A DNA stretch of 64,000 nt from Rhizobium leguminosarum (GTDB taxonomy: Bacteria; Pseudomonadota; Alphaproteobacteria; Rhizobiales; Rhizobiaceae), in the NCBI RefSeq assembly GCF_002953715.1, contig NZ_CP025012.1, forward strand, positions 434,001-498,000. The letters run 5' to 3'. Under the pieces are notes generated by a model. The model ran no database searches, was not told where the DNA came from, and saw only the letters and a list, made by a program, of their open reading frames with translations. Within the stretch, counting starts at the first letter, position 1; every line of letters begins with the position of its first letter. This document shows positions 46,492-56,926 of this stretch, one piece after another. The translations under genes and the position numbers were made by a program.

Positions 46492-47538
46492 TAGCAGTTC
46501 GAACGTCAAGGCGGCTGGAATGATCGAACCTAGACCGGCTATCCACACAATGATGCGACTGTCTGGATACATTTCCGCGGCGATGGCAATGAACGGCCAA
46601 TGCCAAAGATAGATGCTATAGGATCTGTCGCCCATCCATTGGCAAAAGGAATTTGAGAGAGCTTTGTTAAGCGGGCCTTCTTGGTTGAAGGCAATCGATA
46701 TGATCAATACCGAGGCTCCTAGCGTTGGCCCCAACGCTATTACCCCCGGGTAGGCGAAATCAGAGGATATGAAAATCAAGCTTCCGGCGACGACGGAAAG
46801 GGCTGAAAGCTGCGCTACGGTCGAAGCTTTGGATGAAATCTGCGGCCTGAAATTCGCCGAAATCGCCCCTGATAGCGCGCCACAGCAAAGTTGCCAGATG
46901 CGGTTCTGAGTGAGGAAAAAAGCGTCCGGCTGGGAGCTTTGAAGGTCCGACAGTCCGCTGAAAAACGAGATTATCAGTGTGATCGTGATCAGCGACAGCG
47001 CTATTGGCAGCCTCAAGTTCCGCCTGACGAGAGTAGTCGAGAGAAGTAGAAGCGGCAGGAAGATGTAGAACTGCTCCTCTACGGACAGAGACCAAAAGTG
47101 CAGAACTGGACTCGGTAATTCGCCAATCTGCATGTAGTCGATGGCTCGATCGGCAAAATGAATGTTTGAGTGTACTAGCGCGGCCGCCCAGATGTCTTCC
47201 CCCACGTCGCCTAGTCGATAGTGCGGTAGAAAAAGGTATGAGGCTAAACCGGTGAAGAACAAGACCGCCAATGCATTCGGTAAGAGCCGCTTAATCCTGG
47301 CTGCAGTGAACCTAACCAGATTAATCTGGCCGGTCTTGTCGAGTTCAGCGAGCAGCTTCCTGCCTATCAGGTAGCCTGAGAGCACGAAGAAGATATCAAC
47401 ACCGAGGAAACCACCGGGCAGCAACAACGCGTCTAGATGGTAGATCAGCACTGAAAGAACAGCTATCGCCCTCAGGCCCTGGAGTTCTGGACTGTGAGGC
47501 ATTTTATACGACGGTAGGGACGGCGACCTATTTTCCAT
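46492..47538 (-). pseudogene. OafA/YrhL-type acyltransferase, N-terminal membrane part (split by IS)
   Basis: The N-terminal half of an acyltransferase-3 protein. HSPELQGLRAIAVLSVLIYHLD holds the conserved His, followed by FLGVDIFFVLSGYLIGR and RIKRLLPNALAVL in parts; about nine membrane segments follow, with HFWSLSVEEQFYIFLPL and SIYLWHWP. Reading reaches LTFELL and then runs into the IS. With one TA copy removed, LTFELL continues as EQPARKANLQG in the C-terminal part, giving about 651 residues, the normal length for this fusion family. Such enzymes O-acetylate O-antigens or Nod-like glycans in the periplasm. The start may instead be the GTG at 47553. Confidence 0.85.
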
Positions 47539-47556
47539 TTGGCCTAATAGCACACG

Positions 47557-47694
47557 CTAGAACTCGAACGTGTCCGGCTTGTAAACCCGGCGAAACTCTG
47601 CGTCCCATGGATCGAAAAATTTCTCGCCTTTTGGAAGGGGCGGCTTGGTCGGCCGCTCGTCTTCGTCTCTGTTTTGGTCTTTCGAATCGTTCAT
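47557..47694 (-). CDS. Possible small charged protein (45 aa)
   Basis: A short frame with a good AAGGTG ribosome-binding site 6 bases before the ATG at 47694. The 45 residues are highly charged (NDSKDQNRDEDERP at the start) and end DAEFRRVYKPDTFEF, with no membrane segment. It sits just upstream of the split acyltransferase on the same strand. The ordered composition suggests a real gene, but I do not recognise it. Confidence 0.35.
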   Translation of the reverse strand: MNDSKDQNRDEDERPTKPPLPKGEKFFDPWDAEFRRVYKPDTFEF

Positions 47695-47805
47695 AGTCAC
47701 CTTCTACCGAGGTGAATCGGATGCGTCGACCGTCAGCGGAACACGTTTTGTGGACGTCGATAGATTGTGTGATTGGACGAGATGCCGGCTTGATCGAACC
47801 GATGG

Positions 47806-47940
47806 TCATCTACTGGTAATAAGGGCGCCGACGGCAGCACCAAGCGACGCACAGAAGGTAATGCCAATCACAGCGTCATCAAAAATCACGCTGCCGACGG
47901 CGGCGCCTATTCCAATTCCGATCGTTGCGCCCAGGGCCAT
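47806..47940 (-). CDS. Possible small glycine-zipper membrane protein (44 aa)
   Basis: The ATG at 47940 opens a 44-residue frame made almost wholly of Gly, Ala, Ile and Val: ALGATIGIGIGAAVGSVIF, then ITFCASLGAAVGALI. Two glycine-zipper hydrophobic helices are predicted. Small proteins of this kind are common in rhizobia. The ribosome-binding site is weak. Function unknown. Confidence 0.4.
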   Translation of the reverse strand: MALGATIGIGIGAAVGSVIFDDAVIGITFCASLGAAVGALITSR

Positions 47941-47952
47941 GTGATTTCATCT

Positions 47953-47973
47953 GTAAAAAGACCGGTTGCCGGT
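47953..47973 (-). terminator. Terminator-like hairpin on the minus strand
   Basis: On the minus strand GACCGG, a CAA loop and CCGGTC are followed by five T. The stem is only six base pairs. It would end a minus-strand transcript coming from the gene-free region to the right. Confidence 0.4.
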
Positions 47974-48507
47974 CAGATGGCAGCACATTGCCTTAGTAGC
48001 GTGGCCAAATCAGGGTGCGCCCCCGCTGATCGGTAAGCGCTGTCACTCTGAAAATTGATCCTCCGCTGAATAGCTCAATGGCTGTTACGCTATCAATCAT
48101 CGCATTCCATGTCGGCGATCGTCTGCCAACACCACAGCGTGCTCCGACAGTCGAAAAAGCTGTTCCTGCTTAGCTTTCGACTTCCCGATATAGAAATGTG
48201 GATATGCAATGAGCCGGGCATCTTAAAACAGCCGTTGGCACGGGTAGCGTGAGGGCCGCTTTCTCGGCTCCCTAAGAGCGGTCCTTTTTACGCAGGACGC
48301 CCGGTGTCGACGTTAGCGGCACCGGGCGTAGCCTACAGAGTTCCTGATGACTCGCAACATGTTGCATTTCATGTCGCGTGGATTTGCCGCTACCTATTGG
48401 AAATCGTTGGAGATCAACGGTAGCGTGTTGCAAAACGACGCGACAAGAACTGCCTCGATCGAACAATCAAGCGCATGCTAACTATTTGATAACGTTTGGA
48501 AAAACTT
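47974..48507. other. Gene-free stretch before tRNA-Gln
   Basis: About 530 bases without a convincing protein gene on either strand. It contains a plus-strand terminator at 48253-48289 and, at its left edge, a minus-strand one, so an unannotated small RNA may lie here. It marks the boundary between the decaying polysaccharide locus and conserved chromosome. Confidence 0.4.
48253..48289 (+). terminator. Rho-independent terminator in the gene-free region
   Basis: GGGCCGCT (48253-48260) pairs with AGCGGTCC (48277-48284) with one G-U pair, followed by TTTTT. No plus-strand gene is seen upstream, so it could end a small RNA. Confidence 0.5.
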
Positions 48508-48581
48508 TGGCTGGGGAACCTGGATTCGAACCAAGATTAACGGAGTCAGAGTCCGTCGTTCTACCATTGAACTATTCCCCA
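48508..48581 (-). tRNA. tRNA-Gln (anticodon CUG)
   Basis: The minus strand folds as a standard tRNA of 74 bases with encoded CCA. The acceptor stem pairs TGGGGAA (5') with TTCCCCA (3'), the discriminator is G, the anticodon arm is ACGGA-CTCTGAC-TCCGT with anticodon CTG, and the T loop is TTCGAAT. Gln(CUG) reads CAG codons. Its 3' end points toward the polysaccharide locus, a place where islands often insert, but I found no copy of its 3' end elsewhere in the window. Confidence 0.95.
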
Positions 48582-48823
48582 GCATAAGCGAACCGGCGGA
48601 CGGTCGGCTGGTGTGTGGCGCTTATAACCAAAAGCCGGGGGATTGCAAATAGCTGTTTTGAAAAAAATCGGTGCTGCCGCGGAAAGGTGAAACCGCTGCA
48701 AATCCCCTGTCCAAAAAAGAATTTGGCGATTTCGGCGGGCGCTGATATTCTTGCCGCAACGCAAAAATCGAATGAGCGCCTGCTGCATATCTCAAGACTT
48801 GCGCGGCGCGATGGAAAAACAAC

Positions 48824-50392
48824 GTGGAAGACCCCGAAGGCGGCGCAAAGCTGCAATTTGACGGGGCGTCGGCGGCAGGGCGCAAGGACGGCAAGAAGTC
48901 CAGGCGCCGCAAGGGCAAACGTGGCGGGCAGTCCCGCAACGGTGCTCATCCCGCTTCGCATGAGCCTTCCGGCGGTGCCGGACAGCCTGCGCGCCCGATG
49001 GAAGATGCAGCCGGCAATCCGGCACGCAAGCGCAAGCGTCGTCGTCGTGGCGGCCATGGTGCTGTGCAGGACGGTTCACCTCAACCTCATATGATGGAAC
49101 AGGCCGGAGCGGCAGATCCTGCCGCCCGCTCCGATGGCGATTCGGCGCCCAGCCGTCGCAACCGCCGCAAGCATCGCGGCAAGCGCGGTCTGCAGGGCCG
49201 GCCGCTGACACCGGCAAAACCATCAGGTGTCTCGCAACAGGAACGCCGCGCGGAAGAGACGGCGCTCGGTGGCGAACTGCGTGAAACACTGAATGGTGCG
49301 AGCGCCAACCGCAGGGGCCGCCAGGAAAGCCATCCCCATCCCGGGCATCAGGGGGATCGCCAGGCCGGCGAGCATGTGTGGCCGGAGGAGCTCTATGCTG
49401 CCCTCGATCTCGGCACCAACAATTGCCGTCTCCTCATTGCCCAGCCGACTCGTCCGGGACAATTTCGCGTCGTCGATGCTTTTTCCCGCATCGTACGCCT
49501 CGGCGAAGGCCTTGCGGCCAGCGGACGTCTGTCCGACGAGGCGATGGAGAGGGCGATCGAGGCGTTGAGGATCTGCGCCTCCAAGCTCAGGAACCGGGAG
49601 ATCCGCCGCATGCGGCTGATCGCCACCGAAGCCTGCCGCCAGGCGGTCAATGGCGAGGAATTCCTCAGCCGGGTCGTTGCCGAAACCGGCCTCGCGCTGG
49701 AGATCATCGATCGCGAAACCGAAGCGCGGCTTGCCGTCTCCGGCTGCTCCTCGCTGGTCGGTCGCGAGACGCGCTCCGTCGTGCTCTTCGATATCGGTGG
49801 CGGCTCGTCGGAGATTGCCGTCATCCGCATCGGCGACAATCGCTTCAGCCGCCTCGCCAATCACATCACCCACTGGACCTCGCTGCCGGTCGGCGTCGTG
49901 ACGCTATCGGAGCGCCATGGCGGGCACGACGTCACGCCGCAGGCCTTCGAAGGCATGGTGCGCGAAGTCGAAGGCATGCTTGGACGCTTCGATTGCCCGG
50001 AGATCGAGGTCGCCCAGACCGGCGACTTTCATCTGATCGGCACATCGGGCACGGTGACGACGCTTGCCGGCGTGCATCTCGACCTGCCGCGTTATGACCG
50101 GCGCAAGGTCGATGGCATCTGGCTGTCCGACGATGAGGTCTCCGCCATGCAGGCAAAGCTTCTCTCCTGGGATTTCGCAAGCCGCGCCGCCAATCCCTGC
50201 ATCGGGCCTGACCGGGCCGATCTGGTGCTCGCCGGCTGCGCCATTCTCGAGGCGATCCGCCGCCGCTGGCCGAGCCCGCGCATGCGCGTCGCCGATCGTG
50301 GCTTGAGGGAAGGCCTGCTCACCGACATGATGGCCGATGACGGCGTGTGGCGGCGCAACCGCAACCGCCGCGGCCAGCGCGTGAGATCGTGA
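48824..50392 (+). CDS. Ppx/GppA-family phosphatase with long basic N-terminal extension
   Basis: A 522-residue protein starting with GTG. The catalytic domain begins near residue 190 with LYAALDLGTNNCRLLIAQP, then FDIGGGSSEIAVIRI and LIGTSGTVTTLAGVHL: the actin-like ATPase-fold motifs of exopolyphosphatase/guanosine pentaphosphate phosphatases. The first 185 residues are low in complexity and rich in Arg, Lys and Gly (KSRRRKGKRGG, RKRKRRRRGG), suggesting RNA, DNA or polyphosphate binding. Only the start codon is uncertain. The rRNA methyltransferase gene rlmE follows after 14 bases, a common pairing in this order. Confidence 0.85.
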   Translation: MEDPEGGAKLQFDGASAAGRKDGKKSRRRKGKRGGQSRNGAHPASHEPSGGAGQPARPMEDAAGNPARKRKRRRRGGHGAVQDGSPQPHMMEQAGAADPAARSDGDSAPSRRNRRKHRGKRGLQGRPLTPAKPSGVSQQERRAEETALGGELRETLNGASANRRGRQESHPHPGHQGDRQAGEHVWPEELYAALDLGTNNCRLLIAQPTRPGQFRVVDAFSRIVRLGEGLAASGRLSDEAMERAIEALRICASKLRNREIRRMRLIATEACRQAVNGEEFLSRVVAETGLALEIIDRETEARLAVSGCSSLVGRETRSVVLFDIGGGSSEIAVIRIGDNRFSRLANHITHWTSLPVGVVTLSERHGGHDVTPQAFEGMVREVEGMLGRFDCPEIEVAQTGDFHLIGTSGTVTTLAGVHLDLPRYDRRKVDGIWLSDDEVSAMQAKLLSWDFASRAANPCIGPDRADLVLAGCAILEAIRRRWPSPRMRVADRGLREGLLTDMMADDGVWRRNRNRRGQRVRS

Positions 50393-50406
50393 GATAAGGA
50401 ATAGGC

Positions 50407-51126
50407 ATGACCAAGGCACCGATCGCGGGAAACCGCACCGGCCGCAAGCTCGGCCAGCGCGTCAAGAACAAGAAGATGAAGGCCTCCTCCCGCCAATGGC
50501 TGGAGCGCCACATCAACGATCCCTATGTGCAGCGCGCCCAGCTCGAAGGTTATCGCGCCCGTGCCGCCTTTAAGCTGCTGGAGATCGACGAGAAACATCA
50601 TATCCTGCGCGGCGCCAAGCGCATCATCGATCTCGGCGCTGCGCCGGGCAGCTGGTCGCAGATCGCAGCCAAGGTCACCGGCTCGACAGATGATGATATT
50701 CGCGTGGCTGCGATCGATTTCCTTGAAATGACCCAGCTGCCGGGGGTCAAGATCCTGCAGCTCGATTTCCTCGATCCGACCGCACCGGAAAAGCTGTTGG
50801 AGGCCGTCGGCGGCACGCCTGACCTCGTCATATCGGACATGGCGGCGCCCACCACCGGCCACCACCGCACCGACCATCTGCGCACCATGCATCTGTGCGA
50901 AGTCGCGGCCCATTTCGCCGTCGAAGTGCTCCAGGAAGGCGGGCACTTCCTTACCAAGACTTTTCAGGGCGGCACCGAGCGTGAGCTTCTCGCCATGCTG
51001 AAGCAGAACTTCCGCCAGGTCGTCCATGTCAAGCCGAACTCGTCGCGCGCCGAATCGGTCGAGATGTTCCTGCTGGCCAAGGGGTTCAAGGGGCGCAAAG
51101 CTGAAGGCGACGCTGAAGAAGCTTGA
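50407..51126 (+). CDS. rlmE: 23S rRNA (uridine-2'-O)-methyltransferase
   Basis: A 239-residue FtsJ/RrmJ enzyme that methylates U2552 of 23S rRNA during 50S maturation. [18 protein letters not shown] and [13 protein letters not shown] open the domain (first catalytic Lys), [13 protein letters not shown] binds [14 protein letters not shown] holds the catalytic Asp and FLTKTFQGG the second Lys. A basic N-terminal tail of about 30 residues is usual in Rhizobiales. Probably co-transcribed with the Ppx/GppA gene. Confidence 0.93.
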   Translation: MTKAPIAGNRTGRKLGQRVKNKKMKASSRQWLERHINDPYVQRAQLEGYRARAAFKLLEIDEKHHILRGAKRIIDLGAAPGSWSQIAAKVTGSTDDDIRVAAIDFLEMTQLPGVKILQLDFLDPTAPEKLLEAVGGTPDLVISDMAAPTTGHHRTDHLRTMHLCEVAAHFAVEVLQEGGHFLTKTFQGGTERELLAMLKQNFRQVVHVKPNSSRAESVEMFLLAKGFKGRKAEGDAEEA

Positions 51127-51284
51127 TCTTCGGGCCGGTCCTGACGGATGATGGCAATCGACTGCATAGCTCCTTAAAACGGTATCGATTTAAGGATGAG
51201 ATATGCAGCAATGGAAAGCGTTGCCGCGACCTTTGCGCATCTGAAAGGGCGCGCGGCGCTGTCAGGATTTGAACCGCCGATCCC

Positions 51285-51668
51285 ATGCTTCTTTACGTCA
51301 CGCTCGGAACCAACGACCTCTATCGCGCAGGGCATTTTTATGATGCCGTGTTGCCTGTGCTCGGCTATCGCCGCCAGCGTTCTTCCGAAGAGGAAATCGG
51401 TTATGCCGTCGAGGGCGATACGCGCTGCCGCTTCTGGGTGGTGACGCCCTTCAATCGCCGCCGGGCGACCGCAGGCAATGGCGCCATGATCGCGCTTGCA
51501 GCCGAAACGCGGGCGGATGTCGACGCCTTCCATGCGGCGGCGATCGCGGCAGGCGCCGTGGATGAAGGCAAGCCCGGCCTGCGCTCCTACCATGCCCATT
51601 TCTACGCCGCCTATGTACGTGATCTCGACGGCCACAAGCTCTCTGCCGTCTGCGAAAGCCCGGAGTAA
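51285..51668 (+). CDS. VOC-family (glyoxalase-like) protein
   Basis: A 127-residue glyoxalase-fold protein. It starts LLYVTLGTNDLYRAGHFYDAVLPVLGYRR in short blocks and ends YAAYVRDLDGHKLSAVCESPE, the pattern of small uncharacterised VOC proteins near the PhnB/lactoylglutathione-lyase group. HFYDAV is the first half, and the DxDGHK turn is near the C-terminus. Substrate unknown. A RIME-like repeat lies directly after it. Confidence 0.75.
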   Translation: MLLYVTLGTNDLYRAGHFYDAVLPVLGYRRQRSSEEEIGYAVEGDTRCRFWVVTPFNRRRATAGNGAMIALAAETRADVDAFHAAAIAAGAVDEGKPGLRSYHAHFYAAYVRDLDGHKLSAVCESPE

Positions 51669-51675
51669 CGGCTGC

Positions 51676-51778
51676 CTCAAGCGCGTCGCATCTTTCAGAT
51701 CGCTCCTCGCGCTTTAGGTCTTTGTTTCCACGCATGTCGTTCCCGCAAAACCGCTGCACACTTTTGCGCGACATGCTT
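51676..51778 (+). repeat. RIME-like two-palindrome repeat, family B, copy 1
   Basis: About 103 bases containing one palindrome (AAGCGCG...CGCGCTT), the linker AGGTCTTTGTTT and a second palindrome (GCATGTCG...CGACATGC). A clear homologue in reverse orientation lies at 63452-63555. It lies between convergent genes and its right edge overlaps the stop codon of the MFS gene. It probably also acts as a bidirectional transcription barrier. Confidence 0.8.
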
Positions 51779-53202
51779 TATTTCACCGCGTGCTGTTCGG
51801 CTTCAACAGTTGCTGCTGTCATCGTCTTCAAGCGGTGGCCGGAAACGAGCGCACCGGCATTGCGGTCCATCCGGATGAAGGGAATGGTCGCAATGACAGT
51901 CAGTCCGGCAATGATATAGAAGGCAAGGTGGAAATCGGCCACCTGCAACGCTTCGCCGCTGATATAGATCGAGCTCTCCAGGATCGCGGCGGCGACCGCA
52001 ACGCCGAGCGCCAAGCTGACCTGCTGCATCACCGAGCTCATCGATGTCGCCTGGCTGGCTTCGGCATCATCGATGTCGGCGAAGGCAAGCGCATTGACCC
52101 CGGTGAACATGAAGGAGCGGGAGAAGCCGCCGAGCAGCAGCACGCCGATGATGACGAGGTGCGGCGTCGACGGCGTGAACAGGCCGGTGATAACGGTCAC
52201 GGCAGTCGTGACGACGGCCGCACCGAGAAGCGTGGTGCGGAAGCCGGCGGCGGCGAAGACCCGCTTTGCCATGAACTTGGTGGTGATCGCCCCGATCGCG
52301 CCGGCAAAGGTGATGAGGCCGGATTGGAACGGCGTCAGCCCGAAGCCGAGCTGCAGCATCAACGGCGTCAGGAAGGGCATGGCGCCGACGCAAATGCGAA
52401 ACAGCGTGCCGCCCAAGGTGGAGGCCCGAAACGTCGGGTTCTTGAACAGGTTGAGGTTGAGGATCGGTGCCGGGTGACGCTTGGCATGGCGCACGTAAAG
52501 GAAGCCGCAGGTGAGGCCGATCAAGGTGGCGGTGACGCCGATGATCGGGGGCAGGGCCGGCAGACTGACCACCGACAGGCCGAAGACGACGCCCGCAGCC
52601 GAAAGCGAGGTCAGCACGAAACCGGTGAAATCGAGCCGCGGCGGCGCCGTCGCTTCCACCTCCGGCAGGAAGATCGTCGCAAGCCAGATACCGATAATGC
52701 CGACCGGCACGTTGATCAGGAAGATCCAGTGCCAGCTGAAATAGGTGGTGATGAAGCCGCCGAGCGGCGGTCCTGTGAGCGGGCCGACAAGGGCCGGGAT
52801 GGTGAGCAGCGCCATGGCCGAGACCAGATCGCTGCGCTTCGTGGTACGCACCAGCACGAGGCGGCCGACCGGCGTCATCATCGCGCCGCCCATGCCCTGC
52901 AGGAAGCGGGCGAACACGAATTCGACGAGGTTGGACGAGATGGCGCAGAAGATCGAGCCGATGACGAAGACGGAGATGGCAAGCCGGAAGATCTTCTTGG
53001 CGCCGAACCTGTCGGCCATCCAGCCGCTGACCGGGATGAACACCGCCAGCGCCACCATGTAGGAGGTCAGCGCCAGCTTCAGCGTGATCGGCCCGACATG
53101 CAAATCCGCCGCGATCGCCGGCAGCGCCGTCGCAATGACGGTCGAGTCCATCTGTTCCATGAAAAGGGCGACGGCAAGGATCAGCGGGACGATGCGATTC
53201 AT
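51778..53202 (-). CDS. MFS drug exporter, DHA2 (EmrB/QacA) type
   Basis: A 474-residue transporter with about fourteen membrane segments. LFMEQMDSTVIATALPAIA holds the DHA2 motif C-like start, GWMADRFGAKKIFRLAI is motif A, and FLQGMGGAMMTPVGRLVL and GPLTGPPLGGFI follow. It would export amphipathic toxic compounds by proton antiport. Its partners (an EmrA-like adaptor) are not adjacent. Substrate unknown. Its stop codon overlaps the RIME-like repeat. Confidence 0.88.
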   Translation of the reverse strand: MNRIVPLILAVALFMEQMDSTVIATALPAIAADLHVGPITLKLALTSYMVALAVFIPVSGWMADRFGAKKIFRLAISVFVIGSIFCAISSNLVEFVFARFLQGMGGAMMTPVGRLVLVRTTKRSDLVSAMALLTIPALVGPLTGPPLGGFITTYFSWHWIFLINVPVGIIGIWLATIFLPEVEATAPPRLDFTGFVLTSLSAAGVVFGLSVVSLPALPPIIGVTATLIGLTCGFLYVRHAKRHPAPILNLNLFKNPTFRASTLGGTLFRICVGAMPFLTPLMLQLGFGLTPFQSGLITFAGAIGAITTKFMAKRVFAAAGFRTTLLGAAVVTTAVTVITGLFTPSTPHLVIIGVLLLGGFSRSFMFTGVNALAFADIDDAEASQATSMSSVMQQVSLALGVAVAAAILESSIYISGEALQVADFHLAFYIIAGLTVIATIPFIRMDRNAGALVSGHRLKTMTAATVEAEQHAVK

Positions 53203-53444
53203 AGGCGGGAGCCTTGATGGGGCAGCGGATTGGAGCTGGGAAGGCCCGTGCTGTTTAGTCCCAGCTGCGGGTTATGCCAATCCCCAAATCCGGGTCGACG
53301 ACACGTTTGCTTCACGTCTGCGTGAGACGGCTTGCGCATCAACGTCGCGTGTCAAGATTGAGATATGTCGACTCCGCCGGGCAGGAAACCCGGCGGAACT
53401 GACATCGGGGGCCGTGCGGCGACGCACCGCACGTCATAAGGCAT

Positions 53445-54437
53445 ATGGCAATTTCATCGGGAATAAAGCGGCGCACCCTTTTTGCCGCAGGCCTTGGCCT
53501 GCTGGCGGCGCCGGCAATTTTTAAAGAGAGGGCCGAAGCGGCCGCAACTGGAGAAAACAATCATATGGATGGAACGCCTTTGCCCGAGATCAATCAATTC
53601 AAGCTCGGTTCCTATAAGTTCAGCGTCGTCCGCGACGGCACCAGCATTGTCGAAAAGCCCTATGAAACCTTCGGCACCAATCAGGATCCCGAAACGGTCA
53701 AGGCGTTGCTGACTGCAAACTTCCTGCCGGCCGACAAGTTCATGAATGGCTATACGCCGGCTCTCATCGATACCGGTTCGGATGTCATCCTCGTCGATAC
53801 CGGCTTCGGCGCCAGCGGCCGCCCACGCGGCGCCGGTCAGCTGACCGAAGGCCTGAAGGCGGCGGGATATTCGGCCGACGACGTCACGCTGGTGGCGCTG
53901 ACCCATCTGCACGGCGATCATATTGGCGGTCTGATGGAAGACGGCGCGGCTGCCTTCAAGAATGCCCGCTATGTTGTCGGCCAGGCCGAATATGATTTCT
54001 GGTCGGACAAGGCGCGTGAGGGCACGCCGGCCGAGGGCGGCCACAAGGCGGTGCTCGCCAATGTCGTGCCGTTCGCCGAAAAGACCACCTTCGTCAAGGA
54101 AGGTGATAGCGTCGCACCCGGCATAACGGCGATGCTGGCGGCCGGCCACTCACCGGGGCATATGGTGTTTCACGTCGAATCCGAGGGCAAGCGCCTTGTG
54201 CTGACCGGCGATACGGCCAACCATTATATCCTGTCGCTGCTGCGGCCGGATTGGGAGGTGCGCTTCGACATGGACAAGACGCAGGCGGCGGCCACGCGCC
54301 GCAAGGTCTTCGAGATGATTGCGAGCGAGAAGATCGCCTTCCTTGGCTACCACATGCCGTTCCCGGCGGTCGGCTTCGTCGAGCGGCAGGATGGCGGTTA
54401 TCGCTTCGTGCCGAAGACCTATCAGTTCGACATCTGA
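53445..54437 (+). CDS. Tat-exported metallo-beta-lactamase-fold hydrolase
   Basis: A 330-residue MBL-fold protein. The N-terminus has a twin-arginine signal (KRRTLFAAGLGLLAAPAIF, then AEA), implying export folded to the periplasm. The zinc motif HxHxDH is THLHGDHIGG (His154, His156, Asp158, His159), and GHSPGHMVFHV and LTGDTANH supply the further ligands. Family members include lactonases, esterases and phosphonate hydrolases. Substrate unknown. It is divergent from the MFS gene and ends with a repeat that doubles as a terminator. Confidence 0.88.
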   Translation: MAISSGIKRRTLFAAGLGLLAAPAIFKERAEAAATGENNHMDGTPLPEINQFKLGSYKFSVVRDGTSIVEKPYETFGTNQDPETVKALLTANFLPADKFMNGYTPALIDTGSDVILVDTGFGASGRPRGAGQLTEGLKAAGYSADDVTLVALTHLHGDHIGGLMEDGAAAFKNARYVVGQAEYDFWSDKAREGTPAEGGHKAVLANVVPFAEKTTFVKEGDSVAPGITAMLAAGHSPGHMVFHVESEGKRLVLTGDTANHYILSLLRPDWEVRFDMDKTQAAATRRKVFEMIASEKIAFLGYHMPFPAVGFVERQDGGYRFVPKTYQFDI

Positions 54438-54440
54438 TCT

Positions 54441-54541
54441 GGAGCGGTTCAGCCTTTCACGGAAGCGCTGGACCGCTCTAGCTGTTTGTTTTTACCCAAT
54501 TCCGAGCGGAAAAGCACTAAGCGCTTTTCCTGCAATGCTCT
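54441..54541 (+). repeat. RIME-like two-palindrome repeat, family A, copy 1
   Basis: A 100-base unit: the palindrome GAGCGGTTCAGC/GCTGGACCGCTC (54442-54453 with 54467-54478), a TTTGTTTTTAC linker, and a second palindrome around GGAAAAGC/GCTTTTCC (54508-54530). The reverse-oriented homologue lies at 59846-59950. The first palindrome plus the T-rich linker can also act as a Rho-independent terminator for the MBL gene. Confidence 0.8.
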
Positions 54542-54704
54542 TGGCGCATGGCACCCATGACGAGCCTGGCGGGCATGCCGGGCTTTTTGCTATTTCCTTC
54601 CTGTCATAGACGTGTTACCAGCCCTCGCCAACTTCCAAGCAACCCATGCAGACCGCCGGGGCGGACGATTCGTTTCCGGACAGGGTCGCATTTTTATCAA
54701 ATGA

Positions 54705-56201
<1,497 letters not shown>

Positions 56202-56203
56202 CC

Positions 56204-56758
56204 ATGAAGGCGGGCAGCGGGATTCCTCTCTGGATCGTCGCGCTGCTCGCAGCCCTCTGTCTTGCAGTGCTCGCCTGGACGACCTTCGGCTTCGTCGTTC
56301 CGTTCAAGCACGAAACCGGCCAGGCGGTGCTCGACACCTATTTCGCCGGCTACGACGAGTCTGCGGTCTTCCACATGCAGAAGCTGCTCGATGAGAACGA
56401 GACGGCGACCAGATTGCTGCGCGCCATGTATTTCGGGCCGGAGCTGATCTTTCCGGCATTGCTGACGGCGCTGCTGTTCCTCGCCTTCCTCAAGCTCGGT
56501 TCCGGCGGCGCATGGTTCGGCCGATCGGCGCATCCGCTCGTTGGCAAGGCGGTCTACCTGCTGCCGTTCATCTACGGCATCGCCGACTACGGCGAAAACA
56601 TCTCGAGCCTGATCGCCTTCGGCGACGGTGCGTCCGCAAGTCTTGCAACCCAGCTGCTGCCGTGGATGACACGGCTGAAATTCGCAAGCCTTGCCATCTG
56701 CTTGATCCTCATCGCCCGGCTTGCCATCGCCCGCTGGCTCTCGCCGCGCCAGGACTGA
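56204..56758 (+). CDS. Small inner-membrane protein (four predicted helices)
   Basis: A 184-residue protein with four hydrophobic segments: PLWIVALLAALCLAVLAWTT, LIFPALLTALLFLAFLKLG, a segment around VYLLPFIYGIADY and LKFASLAICLILIARLAI. The conserved-looking soluble loop between helices 1 and 2 carries ETGQAVLDTYFAGYDE. I do not recognise a family function. It begins two bases after the guaB stop and so is probably co-transcribed. Confidence 0.7.
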   Translation: MKAGSGIPLWIVALLAALCLAVLAWTTFGFVVPFKHETGQAVLDTYFAGYDESAVFHMQKLLDENETATRLLRAMYFGPELIFPALLTALLFLAFLKLGSGGAWFGRSAHPLVGKAVYLLPFIYGIADYGENISSLIAFGDGASASLATQLLPWMTRLKFASLAICLILIARLAIARWLSPRQD

Positions 56759-56926
56759 GGCGCCGGATTCCATCCAGCTCCATGTCGAAAAGCCGAGACA
56801 CCTGCGCCGACGTGCCTTAGCGACGCAGGTGCCGATGGGGCGTTGCCCTATGCTGGTATCCAGCTCCCCTTTCGGCTAATGCTCGCGTCGAAAGCGGAAG
56901 CGGAAGCGGAAAGGAAACGGCCACAC

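Noticed and set aside
48508..48581. tRNA-Gln as attachment site of an island covering the polysaccharide locus
   Set aside because: No repeat of the tRNA 3' end was found near the far edge (about 18050-18290) and no integrase gene lies nearby.
51790..53217. Long forward frame opposite the MFS exporter
   Set aside because: Highly charged antisense frame with no domain; the reverse strand encodes a clear 14-helix transporter.
56890..56915. GAAGCG-type short tandem repeat before the MAPEG gene
   Set aside because: Only about three imperfect units; it lies upstream of the chosen start and has no clear role.
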